From Lysinibacillus pinottii (lineage in GTDB: Bacteria; Bacillota; Bacilli; Bacillales_A; Planococcaceae), in the NCBI RefSeq assembly GCF_024753545.1, contig NZ_JANTOO010000008.1:1-64000 (forward strand): a stretch of 64,000 nucleotides of DNA, written 5' to 3'. This document shows, piece by piece, positions 51,877 to 62,000 of the stretch (position 1 is the first letter of the stretch; every line of letters starts with the position of its first letter). The notes below the pieces were generated by a model. The model did no database searches and had not been told where the DNA came from. It saw only the letters and a program-made list of their open reading frames with translations. The translations under genes and the position numbers were made by a program.

Positions 51877-53862
51877 ATGAAAAAAGATATCAATCAAAAA
51901 CAACATCAATTAGAAGCATTCCGAGTAAGTGATAAAAATCAACCACTCACAACCAATCAAGGGCTAAAAATAGCTGAGGATGAACATTCTTTAAAGGCTG
52001 GCAATCGAGGTCCTACTTTACTAGAGGATTTTCATTTTCGTGAAAAAATGACGCATTTTGATCATGAACGTATTCCAGAAAGAGTCGTTCATGCACGTGG
52101 ATCGGCTGCACACGGCATTTTTGAAACCTATGAATGTGCAAGTGACATTACAAAAGCACAATTTTTAAATGGTAAAGGAACGAAAACACCTGTCTTTGTT
52201 CGTTTTTCGACCGTTGCAGGCTCAAGAGGCTCCGCTGATACCGTCCGCGATGCACGTGGCTTCGCTACAAAATTTTATACACAGGAAGGTAATTATGATT
52301 TGGTCGGAAATAACATTCCTATATTTTTTATACAAGACGCTATTAAATTCCCCGATTTCGTACACGCAGTAAAGCCCGAACCAAATAACGAAATTCCTCA
52401 AGCTCAAAGTGCCCATGATACATTTTGGGATTTTATTGCAAACAATCAGGAATCTGCCCATATGGTTATGTGGCATATGTCAGATAGATCAATTCCACGA
52501 AGCTATCGAATGATGGAAGGTTTCGGTGTGAATACTTATCGTTTCATCAATTCTGAAGGGAAGTCCCATTTTGTTAAGTTTCATTGGAAGCCTGTTCTAG
52601 GTGTTAAATCGTTAGTATGGGATGAGGCACAAATCATAGCTGGTAAAGATCCTGATTTCCACCGCAGAGACTTATGGGAATCCATTGAACGAGGGGATTA
52701 TCCAGAGTGGGAACTCAGCGTGCAGCTTATTCCGCTCGAAGATGAATTCAAATTTAATTTTGACATTTTAGATGCAACGAAAATATGGCCTGAAGAAGAA
52801 GTTCCTGTCCGTATCCTTGGCAAAATGACGCTTAATAAAAATGTGGACAACTTTTTTGCTGAAACAGAACAAGCTGCATTTCATGTAGGACATGTTGTAC
52901 CTGGCATTGACTTCTCTAATGATCCTTTATTACAAGGCCGCTTATTCTCCTATACAGATACACAGTTAATAAGATTAGGTGGCCCAAACTTTCACGAGAT
53001 CCCTATTAATAAACCCATCTGTCCCTTCCATAATAATCAACGAGATGGCTATGGTCGACAAACGATTAATGTTGGGCAAGTTAGCTACCACAAAAATTCC
53101 TTAGCTGATAATACACCGTCCCCTGTCTCTGAGGAAGAAGGTGGCTATACACATTATGAGGAAAAAGTAGAGGGACATAAGGTACGCGCCCGCAGTGAAA
53201 GTTTTAAAGACCACTTTACACAAGCTAGGTTATTTTGGCTGAGTATGACAGAGATTGAAAAGGAACATATCATCAATGCTTTTAGCTTCGAACTGGGAAA
53301 AGTAAAAAGCAAAGCCATTCGAAAACAAGTTGTTGATATGTTTGCTCATGTCAGCCATTCCCTTGCTACAGCTATTGCAGATAATATTGGTATCGTACCG
53401 CCTGTACAAGTAGAGGTCCCGCACATAATGCAAACTTCCCCTGCTGTTAGCCAAATCTTGAATGCAGTAGAAAGTGTCAAAACTTTTAAAGTAGCGGTGA
53501 TTGTAGCAGAAAATACGGAAGAAAACTTAAATGAGCTAATAGCTACACTGCTGAGCAAAAATATAGTAGTTGAATTAGTTAGTACAAAACAGGGGTTACT
53601 AAATGGCTTTGAGATTCATGAAACATTTGCCACTGCTTCTTCCGTACTTTATGATGGGATTTACGTTTCTGGTTCCTTCCATGATTTGAATCAACAAGCT
53701 AAAGCAGAGCAATTTATTGAAGAAGCCTACCAGCACTTTAAAACAATTGGCCTTGCTAAAAATGTATCGTTTTCACAGCATCTCGCCAATAAAAATGGGG
53801 TTGCTAATAACTTACCTTCTTTTATTCAACTCCTTGCAAAGCATCGACATTGGGAACGTTAG
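51877..53862 (+). CDS. katE: Large-subunit (clade 2) catalase
   Basis: This 661-residue haem catalase degrades hydrogen peroxide. The N-terminal catalase core shows VVHARGSAAHG (distal His), VGNNIPIFFIQDAIKFPD (Asn), the haem-ligand segment RLFSYTDTQLIRLGGPNF and NNQRDGYG. The extra C-terminal flavodoxin/amidotransferase-like domain (about 530-661) is the hallmark of HPII/KatE. AAAGGAGG precedes the ATG. It is divergent from mhqR, which suggests a joint oxidative response, but no operator was found for it. Confidence 0.95.
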   Translation: MKKDINQKQHQLEAFRVSDKNQPLTTNQGLKIAEDEHSLKAGNRGPTLLEDFHFREKMTHFDHERIPERVVHARGSAAHGIFETYECASDITKAQFLNGKGTKTPVFVRFSTVAGSRGSADTVRDARGFATKFYTQEGNYDLVGNNIPIFFIQDAIKFPDFVHAVKPEPNNEIPQAQSAHDTFWDFIANNQESAHMVMWHMSDRSIPRSYRMMEGFGVNTYRFINSEGKSHFVKFHWKPVLGVKSLVWDEAQIIAGKDPDFHRRDLWESIERGDYPEWELSVQLIPLEDEFKFNFDILDATKIWPEEEVPVRILGKMTLNKNVDNFFAETEQAAFHVGHVVPGIDFSNDPLLQGRLFSYTDTQLIRLGGPNFHEIPINKPICPFHNNQRDGYGRQTINVGQVSYHKNSLADNTPSPVSEEEGGYTHYEEKVEGHKVRARSESFKDHFTQARLFWLSMTEIEKEHIINAFSFELGKVKSKAIRKQVVDMFAHVSHSLATAIADNIGIVPPVQVEVPHIMQTSPAVSQILNAVESVKTFKVAVIVAENTEENLNELIATLLSKNIVVELVSTKQGLLNGFEIHETFATASSVLYDGIYVSGSFHDLNQQAKAEQFIEEAYQHFKTIGLAKNVSFSQHLANKNGVANNLPSFIQLLAKHRHWER

Positions 53863-53877
53863 CGTTCATACATGTAA

Positions 53878-53904
53878 AAGCCAGCTAACGCTTTAGCTGG
53901 CTTG
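53878..53904. terminator. Bidirectional terminator after katE
   Basis: AAGCCAGCTAA pairs with TTAGCTGGCTT, between katE and the convergent YusW-like gene. Confidence 0.8.
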
Positions 53905-53912
53905 TCTCATTT

Positions 53913-54377
53913 TTAAGGTAGTCGTTTGAATTCCTTCTCATTTCCGTCCATAAACTCTACTTCGACTTCAATGGACTGATAGTTATCTTCAATATTAAAA
54001 ACTTTAATTACTTGATCAATCACTTCATCATTTGGAGTGGTAGAATCAAAATTTAACTGCTTAAATAACGGCTCTAGTTTTGTATAGGCTTCATCACCCT
54101 GTAACTTTACATTTTGTCGATCATCCTGTAACTTCGCTGAGATACCTGTTTTTTTATTTTCATACTCTACCTCGTATGACTCCGTAGCAGAATAATCAAC
54201 ATCTAATGAAAACTCTAAAAAATTGAATGTCACTTGGTCTGTAGGCGTATCACCAGTCTGTTGTGAAGCATTCTGATCTGCCGGCGCATTAGTAGGTACA
54301 TCCTTCACCTCTTCTTTGTTACAGCCATACAATATAACCATTACGAAAGAAATCGCTAATAATAATTTTAATTTCAT
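53913..54377 (-). CDS. YusW-family lipoprotein
   Basis: This 154-residue lipoprotein has lipobox LYGC, a Thr/Gln/Asp-rich linker, and a YusW-like domain (FNFLEFSLDVDYSATESYEVEYENKKTGISAK...). YusW is a B. subtilis lipoprotein of unknown function. It is a single gene. Confidence 0.85.
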   Translation of the reverse strand: MKLKLLLAISFVMVILYGCNKEEVKDVPTNAPADQNASQQTGDTPTDQVTFNFLEFSLDVDYSATESYEVEYENKKTGISAKLQDDRQNVKLQGDEAYTKLEPLFKQLNFDSTTPNDEVIDQVIKVFNIEDNYQSIEVEVEFMDGNEKEFKRLP

Positions 54378-54433
54378 CTAGTTGTACACTCCTTTCTTTT
54401 CATATTATTTCCCCATTCTGCTATAAACTAACC

Positions 54434-54476
54434 CCAAAAGGGCATCTCCTCTAATGAGGAAATGCCCTTTTTATGA
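54434..54476. terminator. Terminator between the YusW-like and SLH genes
   Basis: AAAAGGGCATCTCCTC pairs with GAGGAAATGCCCTTTTT. On the minus strand it ends the SLH protein gene. Confidence 0.85.
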
Positions 54477-54484
54477 CATATAAC

Positions 54485-56698
54485 TTAATAATAGAAGTTG
54501 CGATCAACTTTATTTTCTTGAATAGCCTTTGCTAAACGGACTGTTGAGACAGCTAAATCAGCATATGACACACTCTTCGTAGCATTAAAGTTATTTTGCT
54601 GTGCGTCAATCAGACCCATACCATTTGCTAATGCAATATAGCCTGTATACGCTGGATCAATTGAAGCTGCATCAGCAAAGTTTAATTTATAAATATCCTT
54701 ATACTTAGCAACATTGTCTAATTGTAATAGTTTGATTGACCACTCTGCGAACTCTTGACGACTCAGAGTAGCATCTAATGCAAATTGATTAGCTGGCTGA
54801 ATGATGCCCATTTTAACAGCTTGCTCTACTACCCCATAGAGAGGATGTTTTTTATCAATATTGTTGAAGGATTGCTTTTCTCCATCTCCACTACCATAGT
54901 AACCATATGTTAAGGAATGCAATAAAATTTTCAATGCTTCTCCTTTTGTTACAGCAGCGTCCGCATTAAAGTTTGCTATATCTTTTACATCTAACACATT
55001 TTGATTGAATAAATAGTTCAACTCTTTGGCAGCTGTTGGATGAGAAATAACTGGTTTCTCTGTGGAGCCATCTACATTATTTAGCCATTCACCAGACACA
55101 GCATCTATCTGGTTATATAAACTGCCATTGTAAGTAGGCGCATAGACTAAATCGTAATGTAGTTTACTCTCTGTATCTTGTTTTACATATTGTAATTGCA
55201 ATGTAAGTGCTTTGCTATAAGCTTCTTTTGCTTTGTCAGCTGATATGACATTTTTAATCGGCTGCCAGTTATCTATCTTCTGCTTATTAACACTTAATGA
55301 GCGTAAGGTTCCATCAGCCCCAATCCCTACATGTAAACCATCTCCTACAACTGCAATTCCATTCATGATGCGTGGGAAGGTGAAGTAATAGTCCTTACTA
55401 TATTGATCAAATACAGCATCCTCTATTGGCATTGAATATTCATGTAAATACGAAGGTGCCCATTCCTTTAAGTAATCGATTGCCTTCTTCAATGCAGCGT
55501 CCTTAGAAATAGCGTTTACTTTGTTATCTGTTAAAAAGTCTCTTGATAGGTCATGATACTGAACTAGCTCACCTGTCGCCTTATTAATTTCTAAAGAGCT
55601 ACCCGATCCACCATTGCCATACATATACGTATAGTTTACAGAGTAGATCGTCTCACCATTGTCATTTTCTCTTTCATCTACTAAATCGATCGTAAGCTTT
55701 GCTTTACTCTCATCAACTTTTAAGAAATTTTTTGCGAATTCTTCAGCTTCAGTTGCCGTTATACCGTTCTTTCTTGGAGGTAGCGGTTGTGCTGAAATTT
55801 TTTCAACACTCTTTGTCTTCGGCAACTGTTCAGTGAAGCCATTTGCTGTCTGCCATTGCCCATTAAGAGCATGTACACCATTGAACCCTGTAACAGGCGC
55901 ATAAACAAGCTTCACGTTACTTTGGTCAGATCTGTAATCATAATCAATATAATAACGAAGTTCCATAGCTAGGTTTTCACGAACTTGCGCCAACACATCT
56001 TCTTCTTTCTTTTTTTGATCTAAATTATCAAAAGAAGCTTTACTAATAGACTCTGCATTACTAGACATCCCGGTAACATCACCATTTGCCAGAACATTAA
56101 TAGTTATACTTTGATCTCCAATAAGAACCCCATTATAAATTGGTGAATAGGTAAAGGAGTAAGTAATTGGTTCTGATAACGGTCTAGTAATATTAAAACC
56201 ATATTCGTTATTATCATCTCGAAGTTTAAAATTATCCGAATTCACAAATTTACCCAGGAATTTTTGCGCAATTTTTTGTGCTTCATTCTCTGAATACTTT
56301 GCTGGATAGATTGCCTCTGCCATATTTGCAGGCTGATAATAAAAGTGTTCTAATTCTAAATCATCACCCTTAAATACAAAACTACCATGTACATCTTTAC
56401 CTTTAATGGTTTTATAGAAATTTAGTTCATATCGAACCGTTGTATCATCTCTATAGAAATGTCCAGGTCCAGAATTAAAATCTTGATCCGCTACAAATTT
56501 GAACTCTTCCGGGAATAGTGAACGGAGCTTTTTTATCAGCATATTTTTTGTAATTTTTGTTTCAGTTGAAGCTACTTGAATTTCAATACGCTCCGATGAT
56601 TCCTTTACATTTGCTGATGCCTGCGATATTGGTGCTAGCATACCAACAGAAAAAGCTGTTGATGTTAAAATGATTCCTAACTTTTTGAATTTACCCAA
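54485..56698 (-). CDS. S-layer homology protein with YcdB/YcdC-like repeats
   Basis: This 737-residue secreted protein has a signal peptide (cleavage near APISQASA), two or more YcdB/YcdC-type (PepSY-like) repeats between about 70 and 530, and SLH modules in the last 180 residues. The repeats show the pattern A.EFAKNFLKVDESKAKLTIDLVDE. The SLH part is incomplete: it shows clear helical repeats (AVTKGEALKILLHSLTYGYY, LDATLSRQEFAEWSIKLLQL, NATKSVSYADLAVSTVRLAK) but little of the classical motif. The start is TTG at 56698 after AGGAGGG, giving a normal signal peptide; the longer upstream frame lacks one. Role unknown. Confidence 0.85.
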   Translation of the reverse strand: MGKFKKLGIILTSTAFSVGMLAPISQASANVKESSERIEIQVASTETKITKNMLIKKLRSLFPEEFKFVADQDFNSGPGHFYRDDTTVRYELNFYKTIKGKDVHGSFVFKGDDLELEHFYYQPANMAEAIYPAKYSENEAQKIAQKFLGKFVNSDNFKLRDDNNEYGFNITRPLSEPITYSFTYSPIYNGVLIGDQSITINVLANGDVTGMSSNAESISKASFDNLDQKKKEEDVLAQVRENLAMELRYYIDYDYRSDQSNVKLVYAPVTGFNGVHALNGQWQTANGFTEQLPKTKSVEKISAQPLPPRKNGITATEAEEFAKNFLKVDESKAKLTIDLVDERENDNGETIYSVNYTYMYGNGGSGSSLEINKATGELVQYHDLSRDFLTDNKVNAISKDAALKKAIDYLKEWAPSYLHEYSMPIEDAVFDQYSKDYYFTFPRIMNGIAVVGDGLHVGIGADGTLRSLSVNKQKIDNWQPIKNVISADKAKEAYSKALTLQLQYVKQDTESKLHYDLVYAPTYNGSLYNQIDAVSGEWLNNVDGSTEKPVISHPTAAKELNYLFNQNVLDVKDIANFNADAAVTKGEALKILLHSLTYGYYGSGDGEKQSFNNIDKKHPLYGVVEQAVKMGIIQPANQFALDATLSRQEFAEWSIKLLQLDNVAKYKDIYKLNFADAASIDPAYTGYIALANGMGLIDAQQNNFNATKSVSYADLAVSTVRLAKAIQENKVDRNFYY

Positions 56699-56824
56699 AA
56701 TATCCCTCCTAAAATACAATTTACCATAATTATAATACAGATTCCTATATTTAGAAACAATTTTACAGATAATTACCAACTACGCAGAAAATACATTGGG
56801 TAAACCCTATTCTTCTATCGCATA

Positions 56825-58114
56825 TCATTTCTTTACCACATCAAAGTTAGCACCAATTAATAGCCAATTTTGAGGGAATGGTAGTCCTAATTTCCAATAG
56901 CCGATCCCCCGAAGATTATATTGTTTAACAAGATTAAATTTAGCTTGAATGGATCTTGCATCTTCAAACCAAACAATATGTGCCCTACCTTGTTCATCAT
57001 AGTATTCAAAAAACGGAGCTTGTGCTCTCCAATCATATTGAATTGCCGCATTGTAACGTTTGGCAGTCTCAATAGCTCGTTGAGGACTCAATGCTTCTGC
57101 AATAGGCCCCCCCTGAACAAATGGTAACGTCCAATCATAACCATATAAATTTTGTCCCAGCATAATTTTGCCTGCAGGTATTTCACTCACCGCATACTTG
57201 ACCACTTCCTCCACTTCAGGAAGTGGGGAAACAGCCATTGGTGGTCCTGCTGAATAACCCCATTCATAGGTCATTAGTAAAACAAAGTCCACTATCTCAC
57301 CATGTGCCCTATAATCATGTCCCGCAGTCCATGGACCTCGATCACTTGCACTTGTTTTTGGAGCCAACGCAGTAGATACTGTGTAACCCTGAGTATGAAA
57401 CTTCTCCACAGCTCTTCTTAAAAAATTGTTATAGGCTTCTCGTTGATCGCCTGGTAAATTTTCAAAATCAAAATGGATATCCTTAACGTCACCTAGCTTA
57501 TTAGCCTCTGCAAGAATATTATCAAAGAGTAAATCCTGAACAGCCGTACTTTGAAAAATATCTCTCGCTAGCTCTCCACTAAAACTGAAGTTTTCCAGAT
57601 TCGTAACAACCATTGCCAAAGAAGCCCCAGTATCATCCGTAATCTGAGGTACACCTTGACTAGGCGGTATCCGTAAGGTGCCATCTCGTCTGGCTTCGTA
57701 GCTAAATAAAGCCAAGTATGTTAAATAGGGACCCGCTTCTCTGGCTTGATCCAAAAGCACCTCACTAACAGAAGTACCCCTTGGTTCTAAGTATGCTAAC
57801 GTTTCTGCTCTGGTTTTTGGTGGTTGCGGAATATATAATCTCATCCCAACAGCTAATGGTTGGTTCGGATTAATACCATTTACTTGTGCAAGTGTTACAT
57901 AGTTAATACCCAATCGTTGCCCGATTGACCATAGACTATCTCCTGGCTGTACATAATAAAAACTGCCGACAATTGGAATAACGAGTGCTTGCCCCACGAC
58001 TAAACGATTTGGCTCTGGAATTTTATTGGCGTCTACAATACTTTGAACTGTAGTCCCATATGCCTCCGCAATACCCCATAAAGACTCGCCAGCCCGTACA
58101 ACATGTATTTGAAT
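56825..58114 (-). CDS. LysM-GH18 spore-lytic-like enzyme with an ATT start
   Basis: This protein has two N-terminal LysM domains and a GH18 catalytic domain (VKDIHFDFENLPGD, catalytic Glu), the architecture of B. subtilis YaaH and B. anthracis SleL, which cut cortex muramic-lactam peptidoglycan. Taking a GTG at 57997 would cut off the first LysM. Reading upstream in frame gives a complete LysM (IQIHVVRAGESLWGIAEAYGTTVQSIVDANKI) with no stop until a TGA, but with no ATG, GTG or TTG. AAGGAGG at 58122-58128 sits exactly 7 bases before an ATT codon at 58112-58114, giving 429 residues. I take ATT as the start. A lost start codon is the alternative. Confidence 0.8.
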   Translation of the reverse strand: MQIHVVRAGESLWGIAEAYGTTVQSIVDANKIPEPNRLVVGQALVIPIVGSFYYVQPGDSLWSIGQRLGINYVTLAQVNGINPNQPLAVGMRLYIPQPPKTRAETLAYLEPRGTSVSEVLLDQAREAGPYLTYLALFSYEARRDGTLRIPPSQGVPQITDDTGASLAMVVTNLENFSFSGELARDIFQSTAVQDLLFDNILAEANKLGDVKDIHFDFENLPGDQREAYNNFLRRAVEKFHTQGYTVSTALAPKTSASDRGPWTAGHDYRAHGEIVDFVLLMTYEWGYSAGPPMAVSPLPEVEEVVKYAVSEIPAGKIMLGQNLYGYDWTLPFVQGGPIAEALSPQRAIETAKRYNAAIQYDWRAQAPFFEYYDEQGRAHIVWFEDARSIQAKFNLVKQYNLRGIGYWKLGLPFPQNWLLIGANFDVVKK

Positions 58115-58597
58115 GACTTTGCCTCCTTCTAGCTTGATAAATCATACCTATAAAGTTTATGAAATAAGGAATGAAATGATGTCTTACTAGAAATCTCATA
58201 AAAAATCCATTCACTAGAAGCAGTAATGGATTTTTTAATAGCTTTACAGCTTGGGCAAATAATTGTTCAAGTAAGAAAAGCACCTTCGTTTTTTAGTATA
58301 TATTTCCATACGTATTTATTCCTGAAAAATACTTGCGTAACATCCTCTGTCTTTTCTCTACTATTTGTGTTAGAGCGCAAAATGATACATACCCCAACGA
58401 AAACAATCGTACAAACGTTCTATTTTTGAAGTATCCTTTAGCAGAACTTCCCTCTCTTTTTACCTTACAAATCATCCGTAATACACTATTTTTTGTTACA
58501 CATTTCCCAAAAATATTTATGCAACTAGCTTCGTATGCCTTATTCTTTTCACAGCTACCCCTCTTGTATAATGAAATTATTGTAAGGAGGTGTTAGA
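58115..58597. other. 483-bp intergenic region between divergent operons
   Basis: The region holds the leader of the LysM-GH18 gene, a hairpin at 58201-58238 (AAAAATCCATTA with TAATGGATTTTT, with T- and A-runs), which may be a terminator, and the promoter of the next operon. Open frames here lack ribosome sites and protein-like composition. Confidence 0.5.
58544..58572 (+). promoter_or_regulatory. Possible promoter of the DUF4132 operon
   Basis: A clear TATAAT at 58567-58572 lies 26 bp before the first gene. The -35 element is weak. The leader would be very short. Confidence 0.45.
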
Positions 58598-59017
58598 TTG
58601 CGTTTATTTTACCAACAAAAAGTAATCGGTAAGAAATCACGTAAGCTTCAAAAGATTCCATTTTTTATCGAAGAGCCTGTCATAAATTTACAGGATTTAC
58701 TTATAAAGATTGTCACACAACAGGTACAACAATATAACGAAAAAATGGTAGATACGCCTCTCCATCTATATTTAACCGATCAGCAATTAGATCATGCTGC
58801 TCAGTACGGCAAAGTCCATTTTGGAGAGAAAAAAAACGGTTCATTCCAACCAGTAGACCAAGCCGTCTCTACAATGCTCCAAGCTTTTCAAGATGAACTT
58901 TTTTTAGTCCTTCATAATGAGGAGACCATAGATTCGCTTAACTCACCACTAGCTGTACAGGAGGACGATGTTTTTACATTTATTAAATTAACAATGCTTG
59001 CAGGACGAATTTGGTAA
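58598..59017 (+). CDS. Unknown protein, first gene of the DUF4132 operon
   Basis: I do not recognise this 139-residue protein. It is soluble, starts at TTG behind AAGGAGGTG, and is followed after 13 bp by the DUF4132 gene, so the two share a transcript. The sequence has mixed alpha/beta character with no membrane segment (MRLFYQQKVIGKKSRKLQKIPFFIEEPVINLQDLLIKIV). A conserved partner of DUF4132 proteins is the natural guess. Confidence 0.75.
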   Translation: MRLFYQQKVIGKKSRKLQKIPFFIEEPVINLQDLLIKIVTQQVQQYNEKMVDTPLHLYLTDQQLDHAAQYGKVHFGEKKNGSFQPVDQAVSTMLQAFQDELFLVLHNEETIDSLNSPLAVQEDDVFTFIKLTMLAGRIW

Positions 59018-59030
59018 GGAGGAATGTTTC

Positions 59031-62000
59031 ATGACACTTTCACATGAACAAAAAACACATTTTCAAAGTATAGTTGACACAGCACCGTCAACTATACAGC
59101 CATTAGCGGCTGCATTACTAAAATATATGGACAATCGGAATTATGATATTGAACAGCTTATTACAGAACAGCACGTTCAATCACTAGAGGAACTATTTAG
59201 CGGACCATTATTAGAAGTGCTTACACTTTTTTCTTCACAGGAACGGGCATCCCATATCAAGAAATTAGCTTTACGTTTTGATGCTACGATATTCCAAACT
59301 GATAGTTTACGTCGCTCATTTCGGTCAGCCTCGTCCGTACAAGATCATCTTTTTCAATGTCTACAATTAATAGAGGAGATGCTGACATTTGAGGAAATTG
59401 GTTTACAAGATTTACTAGCTCACCACAGCCAATATGAGCATGGTACATACCCTAACTATAGCTCCTATGTATTGAAAAACGAAAATGAAAAAGTAATGAG
59501 CTTTCATGTATTTGAGCAATTGCTTGCTGAAGAGTTATCCTTAGAAAATCCTATCATTGAAGAAAAGATAGAAAGTATTTTATTTGATGAGCACCGCAGT
59601 AGCTTTTTCGGTCATCCCCTCATTCGTGGCATTTTTAAATCAAGCAATAGTCGGATGCATGAAGCACTTGGTAAATTATTAGTAGCGGCTGCACGTCAAG
59701 AAGGGCTTCGACAAGCAATTGTAGAAAATATTGACCATGGGAATCTAGATGCACAACTAAAAATGATGAAACTTATCCAGGAACATCAACTAACAAGGTT
59801 CTCCTCTGTTATTCGAGCGGTCGATACATGGATGGGACTTGGCTATAGTAGCTTTGAAAATCAAAAAATTACGGAAGAAGTTTTGTCTTTAGCCATCCAA
59901 GCGATGGAAGATGATCATTTCACCGAACAGCTGCTAAAAAGTGAACGTACCATTGATATTTACGTCGCATTATGGGCGACTTCTACAAAAGACTATACGA
60001 AGCTAGAATTGCTATTAGCTGATCTCTTAAAGCGAGACAAGCATATTCAGCTTACAACATTAGCCTTTTTAAAGAATCTATCAAAAATCTCCTTTACAGC
60101 GCCTTTTGTGAAGGAATTAATTTTAACAACGAAGGATATCGAGTTATTTGCATTTGCATGGAATAATTTCATTCATGCCAACCACTATATAAATAGTGAA
60201 TATGCGAGAGATAACGAATGGGAAAAAACACTTCAAGGCTTTATGAAAGAAAATTCACAGCTACAAGGCATAGAATATCCTTTATTTGAACAGCTTGAAT
60301 GGGCAAAAAATGAAATGACAAAAGACGGATTATCCATTACAGGCAAGCCTTTATCTTTTGTCTTTGTACACTTGTCATTCGAAGACTTAATTTCAACACA
60401 AATCATTCTTGCGCATTATCTTCAGGATGAAGAGTTATTCCAACGAATCATCGCACGTTCAGATGCTTATCCACCATCAAGTAGGATTGGTCTATTGAAT
60501 ATTTATTGTCTTGATCCAATCACACAAGGACAGCGTGAATTTCTATTCAATTCTTTACGAGATCGAAGCTCTATCAATCGTTCCCTTGCATTAAAAAAAA
60601 TACATGCCCTGACACCAACCCAAGAAGAAATAGCAAAAATTGAGGATCTTTTAGCTAATAAATCTGGGGCTCTGCGAAAAGAAGCTATTTCACTCTTGAA
60701 AGTACAACCACAAGATCATGTATTGCAAAGCGCTGAACGATTAATAAAAGATAATAAACAGCTAAAGAGGCTTGGCGGTCTTGAATTATTATTAGAGGCC
60801 TCTAAGGACTACAATTTAGCTAACGAGCAAATTACGGCATTATGCTCACTATTACCAAAGATAACAAAAAATGAACAAGTATTTTTAGAACAATTAGTAG
60901 CAAGGGATGTACCAGAATATAACGAAAGCAATGGCTTTGGCTTGTATACACCACATGCCCCTATTTCATACGATAGCATTACCAATAGCTCCATCAAAAT
61001 GAACAGTGAAGAACCTTGGCAACAGCTTATACCTTTATATGTACAAACACCTACACCCATTGAAAAATTTTTCCAATATGATTTAGATAAGCTTCTCTTC
61101 AAGTTAGAGCAACTTATTCATATTCTTGATGAATATGCTGATTTTGAATATGAAACTTTTCAATGGAATGACACTAAAATGACCACTACTTTAGGACAAA
61201 AATACAGTATATTGGCCACTAAAACAGACAGTCAGCGACATGCTAGTTTGGATGTTTATCCTATCCCAGAGGCTATTGTTCAATGGATTCAATCATCATC
61301 CTTTAGCAGTGAAGACTTAGCGTATTTTAATTTTTATAGTCATCTATCTGAATACCCTGCTGCGCATGACCTTTCTGAAGCAGCCCATGTTCTTATACAA
61401 CCATTCTTTCAGTATGAAGAAATAAAAAAATATGTTGCTCAATTTAATTCCTTGAAATATCACTATACACTTCAACAAATTTTTTCTGTTTTGTCACAAG
61501 ATATCAAAAATATTTCAGGAGAGACAACACTGCATACAGAAGCAGTTTCATTACTAGAAAGACATACACCGGTATTTAATAGCTTCAATCAGGCAGCTGG
61601 TATTGTGCTTCAGCTATTACATCAAATCCCTGCTGATCAATGGCAAGTGAATGTAAGAGATAAAGGTTATTACTACTATCAATCTACCTCTACAATTATC
61701 GACTTAGATATTATTGAGGCATTTGTCGATCGACTATCGAATTATGCAACTTATGAAGACTATGCTAAAATGCTTGCCATCAATGAAGAGCTAACAAAAC
61801 GTATGCAAAAAGAAAATTATAGCCCAATTCTATACGATTTATCATTATTCCAATATTTAGATGCCTTTAAAGCTGGTCTATTAAAGCAAGACCATTTATA
61901 TGAAGCCATTTTTACGAATACTCTTGCCTCAGAAATATTTACTGAACCAAGTAAACTACTAGATCGCTATCAATCGTTTGATGACTTAACGGATTTCCTT

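Noticed and set aside
58226..58429. Plus-strand frame of 67 codons rich in Phe and Leu
   Set aside because: No ribosome site and it starts inside a hairpin, so it is probably an accidental frame.
58293..58475. Minus-strand frame of 60 codons
   Set aside because: It lacks a ribosome site, is not protein-like and overlaps the promoter region of the DUF4132 operon; the hairpin at 58201-58238 is better read alone.
60809..61102. Minus-strand frame inside the DUF4132 gene
   Set aside because: It lies antisense to a long, continuous protein-like frame; no ribosome site.
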